Source: Actinomycetota bacterium | GTDB taxonomy: Bacteria > Actinomycetota > Geothermincolia > Fen-727 > Anoxymicrobiaceae | DNA: 16,425 nt | NCBI GenBank assembly: GCA_003154635.1 | Contig: PMDX01000139.1 | Coordinates: forward strand, 3,032 to 19,456 | Reading direction: 5' to 3' | Shown: one piece after another, positions 5,777 through 13,266 of the stretch | Layout of the letters: every line of letters begins with the position of its first letter | Numbering within the stretch: the first letter of the stretch is position 1 | The notes under the pieces: generated by a model | The model's database searches: none | Told to the model about the DNA's origin: nothing | What the model saw: only the letters and a program-made list of their open reading frames with translations | Translations under genes and position numbers: made by a program

Positions 5777-6762
5777 TGGCTAAAGTCGGAGTTCCAAGGG
5801 CATTGTCGTATTATCGCTATTTTCCGCTATGGAAAACGCTTCTTGAAGGCAGCGGGGCAGAGGTCGTTCTCTCCAGGCGCACCGGCAAGTCCCTGCTTGA
5901 AAACGGAGTGCGACACTGCGTCGACGATATATGCGTCCCGGTGAAGCTGTACTACGGGCATGTGCTCGACCTGAAGGACCGGGTCGACAGCCTTTTCGTG
6001 TCACGCGTCGTCTCGGTCGAAAAAGCCGATTGCGATACTTACACCTGCCCGAAGCTTATAGGGCTTCCGGACATGATAAAGAGCTCGCTCGAAGGACTCC
6101 CGCCGATGATCGAATTCGTCGTCGACATCCAGAACATGTCGCTGAAAACCTCGGCAAAGAAGCTCGCGAAGGATCTCGGAGCACGTGCCGGCACCGCCAG
6201 GAAGATTCTCTCCCGGTCGCTCGACGTGCAGGCCCGTTACGAGGCGGAGCTCCTTAGGGGACTGACGCCCGAGCAGGCCATGGAGAAAGTCTTCGAGGGT
6301 GGTAACGGAGAGCACGAGGGCGCCGCCGTGGGGGAGCGCAATGTCAATATCGCGCTCGTCGGTCACGAATACCTCATCCACGACCCGTTCATTAGTCACA
6401 ACCTCCCCCGCAAACTCAAGTCGCTCGGGGCCAACCCGATCCTGATGTCCGAGGTGCCGCAGGAAGTCCTCGAAAAGGAGCTGTGCCGGTACCCTGAGAT
6501 ATCATGGAGCTACGAGAAAGAGTTGCTCGGCGCGGCTTCTTATTTCCTGGGGCGCGACGATATTGACGGCGTGATGCTCATAATCGGCTTCGCATGCGGA
6601 CCCGACTCAATAATCGGCGAGATCATAAACCGCGAAGTTCGAACCCCTTTGAGCCCACCCCTCACGACGCTGGTGCTCGATGAGCATACGGGCGAAGCCG
6701 GAGTGGCGACCAGGATCGAGGCATTCGTGGACCTCATCCGCCACGCTCGCGAGAGACAGTAG
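5776..6762 (+). CDS. DUF2229-type acyl-CoA dehydratase activase-related protein, subunit 1
   Basis: This encodes 328 residues of the superfamily that includes 2-hydroxyacyl-CoA dehydratase components and their activator-associated proteins (COG3580-like). Seen: N-terminal VGVPRALSYYRYFPLWKTLLEGSGAEVVLS, the C-terminal signature LVLDEHTGEAGVATRIEAFVDLI, and Cys at 48, 53, 86, 91, 237 and 274 (IGFACGPDS), suitable for Fe-S cluster binding. Known: relatives of this fold carry [4Fe-4S] or double-cubane clusters and perform low-potential, ATP-driven electron transfer. The function of this branch is unknown. It is cytosolic, with no signal peptide. It forms an operon with the next gene (9-nt gap), which shares the C-terminal signature. 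The activating ASKHA ATPase (BcrA/HgdC type) is not in the window. Which Cys bind a cluster is inferred. Confidence 0.85.
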   Translation: MAKVGVPRALSYYRYFPLWKTLLEGSGAEVVLSRRTGKSLLENGVRHCVDDICVPVKLYYGHVLDLKDRVDSLFVSRVVSVEKADCDTYTCPKLIGLPDMIKSSLEGLPPMIEFVVDIQNMSLKTSAKKLAKDLGARAGTARKILSRSLDVQARYEAELLRGLTPEQAMEKVFEGGNGEHEGAAVGERNVNIALVGHEYLIHDPFISHNLPRKLKSLGANPILMSEVPQEVLEKELCRYPEISWSYEKELLGAASYFLGRDDIDGVMLIIGFACGPDSIIGEIINREVRTPLSPPLTTLVLDEHTGEAGVATRIEAFVDLIRHARERQ

Positions 6763-6771
6763 GCTGTACCG

Positions 6772-7860
6772 ATGAAAGTCTCGTTCCCCCATATGGGAAA
6801 TGCTTATATTCCCCTCTCCGCCCTGCTGTCGAATCTTGGCGCGGAGGTCATTGTCCCGCCCAGACCCACCAGTAAGACAATCGATGCCGGCGCCCTGCAT
6901 GCGCCTGAGTTCGTATGCCTCCCTTTCAAGGTCAACCTGGGAGACAACCTCCGGGCGCTCCAGATGGGCGCGGATACGCTTGCCATGGTGAGCGGCATGT
7001 GGGCGTGCAGGTTCGGATACTACGGGAGGGTCCAGCATCGAATCCTGAGGGATGCGGGGTTCGAGTTCGAGAGCATCCTGCTCGGGCGGGAGGGAGTGGG
7101 AGCCGTATACAACAAGTTCCGCGACACCGTTGACGGCAACCTTACGCTGTCATGGCTGCGCGCGTTTCGGGCCTTCAAGCGCAAAGCCGAGGCGATGGAT
7201 GCTATCGAAAAGTCCGCGAGAGAGAAGAGGCCGTACGAGAGGGATCGCGGGTCGACGTCGGCTGCCATGGACGAGGGGCTGAGACTGGTTCACGAGGCTC
7301 GAGGTCTGAAAGAGGCCGACAGGGCTCTTGACGGAGCCAGGGAGCTGCTGGATGGGGTGGAACTCGAGGACGTCATGGAGCCACCACTGAAAGTCGCGGT
7401 GCTGGGCGAGATCTACGCGGTGCTCGAGCCTTCGCTCAACTTCGATATCGAGCGGAGGCTGGGTGAGATGGGCATAATGCCTTTTCCGGTGATGAGCGTG
7501 TATAAGTGGCTTTTCAGGCCGCTCAAGACCGACCCCTCCATCCTGATCGAAGAACGCAGGGCGCGCCGAACGGCCAGGCCATACATCGCGTACGTCCTGG
7601 GAGGCGAGGAACACCAGACGATATCCGGCACCATCAACGCCGCCAGGAACGGCTACGACGGTGTGATACACCTCTACCCGTTCACGTGCATGCCGGAAAA
7701 CATCTGCAGGGCGATCCTGCCGCGCTTGGAGTCGGATTTCAATATTCCCATTTTGAACCTGTGCCTCGACGAACACGCCTCACCGACCGGCATGACTACA
7801 CGGCTTGAAGCGTTCGTGGACCTTATGCTCCAGCGCCGTCGCTCGCGAAGCAAAGGCTAG
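6772..7860 (+). CDS. DUF2229-type acyl-CoA dehydratase-related protein, subunit 2
   Basis: This encodes 362 residues. The N-terminus MKVSFPHMGNAYIPLSALLSNLGAEVIVPP and middle FVCLPFKVNLGDNL / SGMWACRFGYYGRVQ are typical of the companion family to the upstream gene (COG3581-like). The C-terminal LCLDEHASPTGMTTRLEAFVDLM matches the upstream protein's LVLDEHTGEAGVATRIEAFVDLI, so the two are distant paralogues. Cys lie at 49, 79, 306 (PFTCMPENIC), 312 and 331, again fitting an Fe-S cluster. A charged, helical insert spans about 130-200. The gene starts 9 nt after its partner with only a weak AGG ribosome site, suggesting translational coupling. The pair probably forms a heterodimer, as dehydratase components do; the substrate and any activating ATPase are unknown. 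Confidence 0.83.
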   Translation: MKVSFPHMGNAYIPLSALLSNLGAEVIVPPRPTSKTIDAGALHAPEFVCLPFKVNLGDNLRALQMGADTLAMVSGMWACRFGYYGRVQHRILRDAGFEFESILLGREGVGAVYNKFRDTVDGNLTLSWLRAFRAFKRKAEAMDAIEKSAREKRPYERDRGSTSAAMDEGLRLVHEARGLKEADRALDGARELLDGVELEDVMEPPLKVAVLGEIYAVLEPSLNFDIERRLGEMGIMPFPVMSVYKWLFRPLKTDPSILIEERRARRTARPYIAYVLGGEEHQTISGTINAARNGYDGVIHLYPFTCMPENICRAILPRLESDFNIPILNLCLDEHASPTGMTTRLEAFVDLMLQRRRSRSKG

Positions 7861-7971
7861 CTTTCAGATACCGTTTCGCACGTCCCCAACGATAGGTTAA
7901 TGCCCTGAAAACCGGGAGGAATATCCCCGTTGCTCTCGCCCGTGGATCAGGGTGGACTCGGTCTCTGCTCT

Positions 7972-10900
7972 TTACTTCCACCCGTTGGGAAGAGGAGGCG
8001 CCTGGAGCGGCGGCCACTCTGGTGGCGCCGTATCCGGTCCCTGCGGCGGAGGCTGGAACCCAGTCTGTGGTGGGTCGCCCTGCTGAGGCTCCTGCGGCTC
8101 TAATCCGGGAGCCTGTTCCTGCAACGCGCCAGCCAACTCCTCCGGAGACACCTGTGGCTGCGTCGCCTGTACGGGCGGCGCGGTTTGAGCTTCGGGCCAC
8201 TGAAAAGCCTGCCAGTCCTCTCTAGGTGCGGGTGTCTGTTGCCCGTCCTCCGCGGGCGTGGCAGGAGGCGGTGGCGGAGCCTGGAGGAGTCTCTCGAAAG
8301 TCGATGGCTGGTCCATGCGACCGGGAGCGAAATCCTCATCGGGAGGCGGAGGCTGCTCTCCTGTCGGTTCGGGATCCAGAGAAGCGGGCGGCGGAGGCTG
8401 CACAAGATGATAGCCAGCCAGTGGCCAGTCGGCCGTTGAATCAGGCCTTGGCGCCAGTTCGGGCTCGCTCGTCGGCGGGGCGACCACTTCGCCCGGCCGC
8501 CTCCACTCGGGAGGCACCTCCACGTGCTGGCTCGGAGCTTCCGGTGCTGGTGATGGCTTGATCGTCTCGGGAGCCTGCTCGGGTGGCTGTTCGAACGTCT
8601 GGTTCTCCGGTTCCTCCTGGTGGGGCGCGGGTTGCTCGAGTTCTGTGGCCCCTTCATTCATCTGTTCCGGACCGGGCAGTTCCAAGAGTCCTGCGAACGG
8701 CTCCGTCTCGAGAGTGTATTCTTCGAACTCAGACTCAAGGCTTTCAATAAGCAAGTCGTCTGGAGGAACAGTCGGCGCCGGGTAATCCGGTGCATGCTCC
8801 AGGGGTCCCGCGGCCGCCCCGGGCTCCCGTTCCACATGCTCCGCTGGCCATTGCGGCGAGGGGGTGGCTTCCATCTCAACCCACTCGGGTGCTCCCGGGA
8901 CTCGCGGCGCGGCGGGCTCCTCGGCCATTGCCAGGGAAGCAGCATCGGCGTCAGCTGAGAACCCGGCTTCTGCCCGTGGAGCCAGCGCCGCAAACTGATC
9001 GGGCGCCGTTGGAGGCTGCCCCTCGGGTGCCGTCTCTACAACTGGTGGTTCTGTCGCCGGTGGTGGTGTAAGAGGTTCGGGTTCCAGGACCGCGGATGGC
9101 TCTGGCGCCGGTGGTGGTGTAAGAGGTTCAGGTTCCTGGCTGATGGGTGGCTCCAGTACCGGTTGCGGTGGCAGTGGAACGGTCTCAGGCGCGACAATGG
9201 TCTCCGGCGTGGACTCGGGATGTGGAGGTGACCGGAATTCGGCCGGACCTGCCGGCTCCGGCTCGACCGCTTTGTCCGCTTGTCCTGGCGGAGGAGCTAG
9301 GCCAAGCTCCTCTGCTTCCTCTTCAGTTATAGGCTCGGGTATCGCGATTCCGCCCGAGAGTTTTCGAAGTGCTTTCTCAGCGCTGCTGCGGACCATGATG
9401 CTGGAGTCCTTCATTGCCCTCTCGAGAGCCGAAACGGCCTCCGGGTCCCCAATGGTCCCAAGCGCTACGCAGGCGGCTGCCCTTATCTCGTCCGGTCTGG
9501 CTTTGCGGAATAAGCCGCCTTTGGCGAGTAGTTCCGCGAGTTGCGGCAGGTACTGGCTATCGTGGAGGTCGCCTATCGCAAGGCAGGCTGCCTCCATCAC
9601 GGCCTGCTCTTCCTCTCTGCCTCTGGGCCCCTGCCCGTTGATTATGTCGATCAGGAACAGCGCAACCGATGACTCTCCGAACATGCCCAGGACGCGAACC
9701 GCAGTGCGTCTTACAGCCGGGCTCTGATCACTCGCGGCTGCCTGCACGACGCTCACCGATTCTCTGGAACCGATCCTCGCGAGACTGCGAAGGGCTTCTC
9801 TCCTTATTCGCTCATCCGGGCTGGACGCCATGGTGCCCACCTGTTCCGCCGCTTCGGTAAGCTTGAGGTCAGCGACGACGTTGAGGATATTTCGATGGAT
9901 GTACCAGGGATTTTCCTTCGCCAACTCAGCGATTAGCGCTTCTATGCCAGGCTGCCCTGCCATCTGGATCGCCTCGAGAGCGAGCTCCCGGAGGTCAATC
10001 TGACCCCTGTCCTTTACCAGGTCGACGACAGGCTGTAGCGCCGATGGGCCTATGTCCGCGAGGGCCTGTACCATCGCCGTCTTCTTGTCGTCGTCTTCCT
10101 CGAGCAGGAGCACCTGGATATCGATCATCCCTTCGGGCCCGGTCAGCCTTTCCAGGACCGCGGACGCATGTTTTACCAGCTCCGGCCCCTTGCCCTGGCC
10201 GAGGTTGGCCTGCTCTTCGAGGAGGTCTATGATGCTCGACGCCCTGTCGGCGTTGCCTTCCATCATGTAACACCGCGCAAGAACAGCGATCGAGTCCACC
10301 TGTGGTATGTACGCCGCATAGTCAGTCTCGGCTTCAACATCCTCGAGGAGCCTGTATTCAAGGATGCCCGCAGCCTGCAGACAGAATTCCGGCTCGAGCG
10401 ATGAGAGCGTATCCTTGACCAGGGTAGCCGCAAACCGCCGCACCTTGGGGCTGTCCTGTGCAAGGTTATCGGCCAGCTTGGATAGCATCCCCGTGGCCAT
10501 CTCGTGCTCCTCCATCTCGTAGAGGTTCTTTATCTGTTCGGGGACGGTCTGGTCGATCCCGTCAACGAGCTCTACGTACTCCTCGTCGATCGGTCCACCC
10601 AGCAACTGGAATGCCGAGAGGACGCGAATGCCCGTCGCTGGATCGCGCTCCTCATCGATGCCTGCGCCTTCGAGCTTGGTATCGATGACTTCCGCGATCG
10701 CGTCGCCCCGGTCTTCGCGAACCTCGATCAACAGCTCGTTGAGGTTTCGCAGCTTGTCTTTCTGCCAATCAGTCTCGAGCTCGTTTGATTCCGTCTTCAT
10801 GTCGACGTACTCGTCGATGAGCGAATCGACCATCTCGAGCAGTCTCTGGTCGGAGAGCATCGTGACGACCCTCTCGCGGACTTTTCTTATGTTGAGGTTG

Positions 10901-11796
10901 TCCGGGCCCTCGCCCGTCAAGACCGAGGTCATCTCTTTGGGCGACATCTCGGTGACGATACTGCCGATCTGGTCCGACAGTATCTCGCGCAAGCCGGGAT
11001 CCTCGAGCTGGTCGATCATATCGGAGAGGCGGTTGAGCGCCTCCTCGGCTTTCTGGCTGCGGACCAGTATTCCGCCCTCGTTTCCTTCTTCGGAGATGAA
11101 TGTGGAAAGCAGTCCACCCACCTTGCCCGAGTCCGAGAGGACGTCGACGAGCTCCCTGTCCTCGACGTCGCCAAGCTCGACCTTGCCCATGAGATAGCGC
11201 ATGAGGAGCTCGTCCTTGAGGGCGTCGAGCGGTCCCGCCCTGGTCACGTCCTCGCCGGCGGTTATCGCTACGTAGACGCGCTGGTTTATCGAGACGTTGG
11301 TAACGCCTTTTTCGACGAGCTTGTCAGCGAGGTTCAGGCGTTTTTCTTTGTCCGATGCAGCGGACAGCACCTCGAAGACGATGTTGAGCTCGTCGGGAGT
11401 GACGCCGTCGCGGAACTCGAGGTTGGTGAGCCCGCGCTCGTTCATCCACTGGATGAAGGCCCTGATGGGCGCTTTCTGCTGATCGAGCTCCTCGAGCCTG
11501 ATATCGTTGACCAGGAGGCTGTTCTCGAGAACGCTGACGCTGAAACCATGGCTATCCTCGAATAGCTTCTGGAGGTGGAAGCGAGCGTTTTCCACGGTGT
11601 CGGTTACCATGGTGCTCGTTTTCGGGTATAGCCGCATGTTCACGGTTGCGGCATGCCAGTTAACGACGAAGAGAACGGCTTCATCGACATATCGTTCGCT
11701 CAGCTCTTCTGGAGCGCGGCCTTCGCCGCCCTCTGTCAGGTCATCGTTCAATTGAACTCCAAGCCAAACGCGTTGATTGCTAACCTCGGGCGACAC
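7972..11796 (-). CDS. Large HEAT-repeat protein with proline-rich C-terminal tail
   Basis: This encodes 1274 residues. Residues ~30-180 form a domain (LFVVNWHAATVNMRLYP..., VSVLENSLLVNDIRL, GVTPDELNIVFEVLS) of a kind I recall at the start of many bacterial HEAT-repeat or HD-domain proteins. Residues ~200-560 are helical. Residues ~575-815 hold at least six HEAT/PBS-lyase-like repeats (ERIRREALRSLARIGSRESV, PAVRRTAVRVLGMFGE, DEIRAAACVALGTIGDPEAV, IMVRSSAEKALRKLSGG). Residues ~830-1274 are Pro/Glu/Gln-rich and probably disordered. It has no signal peptide or membrane span, so it is probably a cytosolic scaffold. Start: GTG 11796 with GGGAG about 9 nt upstream. One frame stays open over 3.8 kb, so it is not broken. 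Ligands are unknown. It stands alone, convergent with the DUF2229 operon. Confidence 0.85.
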   Translation of the reverse strand: MSPEVSNQRVWLGVQLNDDLTEGGEGRAPEELSERYVDEAVLFVVNWHAATVNMRLYPKTSTMVTDTVENARFHLQKLFEDSHGFSVSVLENSLLVNDIRLEELDQQKAPIRAFIQWMNERGLTNLEFRDGVTPDELNIVFEVLSAASDKEKRLNLADKLVEKGVTNVSINQRVYVAITAGEDVTRAGPLDALKDELLMRYLMGKVELGDVEDRELVDVLSDSGKVGGLLSTFISEEGNEGGILVRSQKAEEALNRLSDMIDQLEDPGLREILSDQIGSIVTEMSPKEMTSVLTGEGPDNLNIRKVRERVVTMLSDQRLLEMVDSLIDEYVDMKTESNELETDWQKDKLRNLNELLIEVREDRGDAIAEVIDTKLEGAGIDEERDPATGIRVLSAFQLLGGPIDEEYVELVDGIDQTVPEQIKNLYEMEEHEMATGMLSKLADNLAQDSPKVRRFAATLVKDTLSSLEPEFCLQAAGILEYRLLEDVEAETDYAAYIPQVDSIAVLARCYMMEGNADRASSIIDLLEEQANLGQGKGPELVKHASAVLERLTGPEGMIDIQVLLLEEDDDKKTAMVQALADIGPSALQPVVDLVKDRGQIDLRELALEAIQMAGQPGIEALIAELAKENPWYIHRNILNVVADLKLTEAAEQVGTMASSPDERIRREALRSLARIGSRESVSVVQAAASDQSPAVRRTAVRVLGMFGESSVALFLIDIINGQGPRGREEEQAVMEAACLAIGDLHDSQYLPQLAELLAKGGLFRKARPDEIRAAACVALGTIGDPEAVSALERAMKDSSIMVRSSAEKALRKLSGGIAIPEPITEEEAEELGLAPPPGQADKAVEPEPAGPAEFRSPPHPESTPETIVAPETVPLPPQPVLEPPISQEPEPLTPPPAPEPSAVLEPEPLTPPPATEPPVVETAPEGQPPTAPDQFAALAPRAEAGFSADADAASLAMAEEPAAPRVPGAPEWVEMEATPSPQWPAEHVEREPGAAAGPLEHAPDYPAPTVPPDDLLIESLESEFEEYTLETEPFAGLLELPGPEQMNEGATELEQPAPHQEEPENQTFEQPPEQAPETIKPSPAPEAPSQHVEVPPEWRRPGEVVAPPTSEPELAPRPDSTADWPLAGYHLVQPPPPASLDPEPTGEQPPPPDEDFAPGRMDQPSTFERLLQAPPPPPATPAEDGQQTPAPREDWQAFQWPEAQTAPPVQATQPQVSPEELAGALQEQAPGLEPQEPQQGDPPQTGFQPPPQGPDTAPPEWPPLQAPPLPNGWK
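9055..9136 (-). repeat. 51-bp period direct repeat inside the proline-rich tail
   Basis: 31-bp units at 9055-9085 and 9106-9136 match at 30 of 31 bases, with a period of 51 bp (17 codons, in frame). They encode the repeated EPEPLTPPPA motif of the HEAT protein's tail. The near-identity points to a recent in-frame duplication by slippage. Confidence 0.8.
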
Positions 11797-11846
11797 CGGG
11801 ACGTGCTCCCAGCCAGCTAGAGTCGCACGGTTAGTTACCGATTATT

Positions 11847-11852
11847 ATTATA
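11847..11852 (-). promoter_or_regulatory. Candidate -10 for the HEAT-repeat gene
   Basis: A consensus TATAAT on the minus strand lies in an AT-rich run (11841-11853), predicting a leader of about 45 nt before the GTG at 11796. No good -35 is seen. Confidence 0.45.
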
Positions 11853-11946
11853 CTCCAATCCATCTGCTCCTTATAACGAGGCAATCGGCATTATGGAGTA
11901 TGAATTGAGGGCAATCTTCTGGTTTTCCCGCGTCTGGTGGACGTTC

Positions 11947-12021
11947 CCGTAATACGGTCGGATTCGAACCGTACCCCCTGGGTATCACCCCGGTGATGGG
12001 ATGGTCCACTATCCGCGGACC
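11947..12021 (-). other. Cluster of inverted repeats with a tRNA-like T-loop string
   Basis: Read on the minus strand, this stretch between the glycerate kinase stop and the HEAT gene contains, in order, GGTCC...GGACC (9-nt loop, overlapping the glycerate kinase stop), ATCAC-CGGG-GTGAT, and TACGGT...ACCGTA (9-nt loop containing TCGAATCCG), then CCGT-ATT-ACGG. The string GGTTCGAATCC equals a canonical tRNA T-loop, and GGAT-AGTGGACC-ATCC looks like a D-arm. However, no acceptor stem or anticodon arm fits. It may be a structured leader RNA, a decayed tRNA, or chance. Confidence 0.35.
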
Positions 12022-13205
12022 GGCAAGCAAAGGAGTCGGACCAGCCTGGCTGTTCCGGACCTTAGAAGGCTTTCGGCGCCGGTCATCGCCTCTTCGAGGT
12101 CCATCGGACCTGTTGAGATGCAGAACGCCTCAATGCCTTGCTCCAGAGAGGTCTCGAGGTCACCCGCCAGCCGTCCCGCAATGACCACAAAGGGGACTCC
12201 ATGCTCGCGCGCGATCTCCGCTACGCCAGCCGGTGTCTTGCCTCTCGAAGTCTGGCTGTCGAAGCTGCCCTCGCCCGTCAGGACGAGGTCAGCGCCCTCG
12301 ATCTTGCCCGCGAGCCCGGCAAGGCCAGCGATAAGCCTGATACCGCTCGTTATGCTTGCGCCGCAGAAGGCAACCAGACCGGCCCCGAGCCCTCCCGCCG
12401 CACCCGCTCCAGGCATATCGGCCACGCGGATACCCAGATCCCTCTCTACCACCTCGCCTAACCTGCGCAGTCCCTCGTCAAGATATTCGACCTGCTGAGG
12501 GGTCGCGCCCTTTTGCGGGCCGAAAACGCGGGCGGCTCCGTGTTCACCGACCAGCGGGTTGTCAACGTCGGAGGCCACAAGGAATCTCGTACCGGACAGC
12601 CGGGGGTCACGAAGTTTCGCGTCTATCGAGCTTATTCTCGGGAGAGAACCGCCGCATGGTGTCAGCAATCTCCCGTCGCTGTCGAAGAACCGGAACCCGA
12701 GCGCGCTCGCCATGCCCATCCCGCCATCGACGGTCCCGCTCCCGCCGATGCCAACGACGATTCGCGTGCAATCGTAGTCGAGCGCCTCGAGGATGAGCTG
12801 TCCGGTGCCGGTTGTCGCTGTGACCATTGGGTCGCGACGGTCGGCACGCACGAGCGAGAGCCCCGACGCCTGCGCCATCTCGATAACAGCCATGGGATGA
12901 ACGCTATCGACGAATCCCGACAGGGCGGCTCCGGCCTCAAGGTCTTCCAGGGTCCCGGCGGGCAGATACGCCCATTGGGCTTTGACCGTCTGTTCAGGCA
13001 GGGGTCCGGCGACCACTTTCTCTCTGACCTCTCCGCCGGTAGCGGCTACGATCGCTTCAACCGTGCCTTCTCCGCCGTCGGCCATCGGGCAGAGAACGAA
13101 CCGGGCGGAGGGTCTGGCTTGACGCACGCCTTCGGCCATCGCGCGCGCCGCCTCAAGGGCTGTGAGGCTTCCCTTAAACTTATCGGGCGCAATTACTATC
13201 CGCAT
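12009..13205 (-). CDS. Glycerate 2-kinase (GlxK/GarK family)
   Basis: This encodes 398 residues, slightly longer than the usual ~375-385. Seen: MRIVIAPDKFKGSLTA at the N-terminus, CPMADGGEGTVEA (39-51), TGTGQLI, GIGGSGTVDGGMGMASALGFRFFD (152-175), ASDVDNPLVGEHGAARVFGPQKGA, PGAGAAGGLGAGLVAF, LTGEGSFDSQTSRGKTPAGVA: every hallmark of the type-1 glycerate kinase family. It phosphorylates D-glycerate with ATP, in this family normally to 2-phosphoglycerate, feeding lower glycolysis, and is cytosolic. Start: ATG 13205 has no clear Shine-Dalgarno, but TAATAT ends 6 nt upstream, suggesting a leaderless mRNA. It diverges from an MFS transporter across 60 bp, which might import glycerate or a related compound; that link is only positional. 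Confidence 0.95.
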   Translation of the reverse strand: MRIVIAPDKFKGSLTALEAARAMAEGVRQARPSARFVLCPMADGGEGTVEAIVAATGGEVREKVVAGPLPEQTVKAQWAYLPAGTLEDLEAGAALSGFVDSVHPMAVIEMAQASGLSLVRADRRDPMVTATTGTGQLILEALDYDCTRIVVGIGGSGTVDGGMGMASALGFRFFDSDGRLLTPCGGSLPRISSIDAKLRDPRLSGTRFLVASDVDNPLVGEHGAARVFGPQKGATPQQVEYLDEGLRRLGEVVERDLGIRVADMPGAGAAGGLGAGLVAFCGASITSGIRLIAGLAGLAGKIEGADLVLTGEGSFDSQTSRGKTPAGVAEIAREHGVPFVVIAGRLAGDLETSLEQGIEAFCISTGPMDLEEAMTGAESLLRSGTARLVRLLCLPVRG

Positions 13206-13211
13206 TTTGAT

Positions 13212-13220
13212 ATATTACCA
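13212..13220 (-). promoter_or_regulatory. Extended -10 promoter, predicted leaderless start of glycerate kinase
   Basis: On the minus strand the sequence reads TGG-TAATAT, ending 6 nt before the ATG at 13205, so transcription would begin at or next to the start codon. ATGACG (13237-13242) is a possible -35 at a long 19-nt spacing. Confidence 0.5.
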
Positions 13221-13252
13221 CCCACACTGGGCATTCCGTCATGGCGCTGCGG

Positions 13253-13266
13253 TATAATCCGGACCA
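13253..13266 (+). promoter_or_regulatory. -10 box and predicted leaderless start of the MFS gene
   Basis: TATAAT (13253-13258) is followed by 7 nt and then the ATG at 13266, the same spacing as at the DUF2229 operon. No -35 is recognisable, and there is no Shine-Dalgarno. Confidence 0.55.

Noticed and set aside
9055..9136. A CRISPR-like pair of 31-bp repeats
   Set aside because: Only two units, a 20-bp gap that is itself coding, and in-frame position inside the HEAT protein show it is a protein-coding tandem duplication.
8022..9727. Several long frames on both strands over the tail of the HEAT protein
   Set aside because: They are shadows of the proline-rich coding sequence; only one frame runs through with HEAT repeats and a sensible start.
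11947..12021. A tRNA gene on the minus strand, suggested by GGTTCGAATCC
   Set aside because: Only 3 of 5 T-stem pairs form, no 7-bp acceptor stem is found, and no 5-bp/7-nt anticodon arm can be drawn; kept only as an unexplained structured region.
11848..12030. A 60-codon minus-strand frame in the glycerate kinase/HEAT gap
   Set aside because: It overlaps the end of glycerate kinase, has no recognisable domain or good ribosome site, and lies over the inverted-repeat cluster and the candidate HEAT promoter.
12513..13265. An open frame in phase with the MFS transporter that would add ~250 residues at its N-terminus
   Set aside because: It is the antisense shadow of the glycerate kinase gene, is rich in Arg/Gly/Pro without domains, and is interrupted by the promoter-like gap; the ATG at 13266 fits the promoter and membrane topology.
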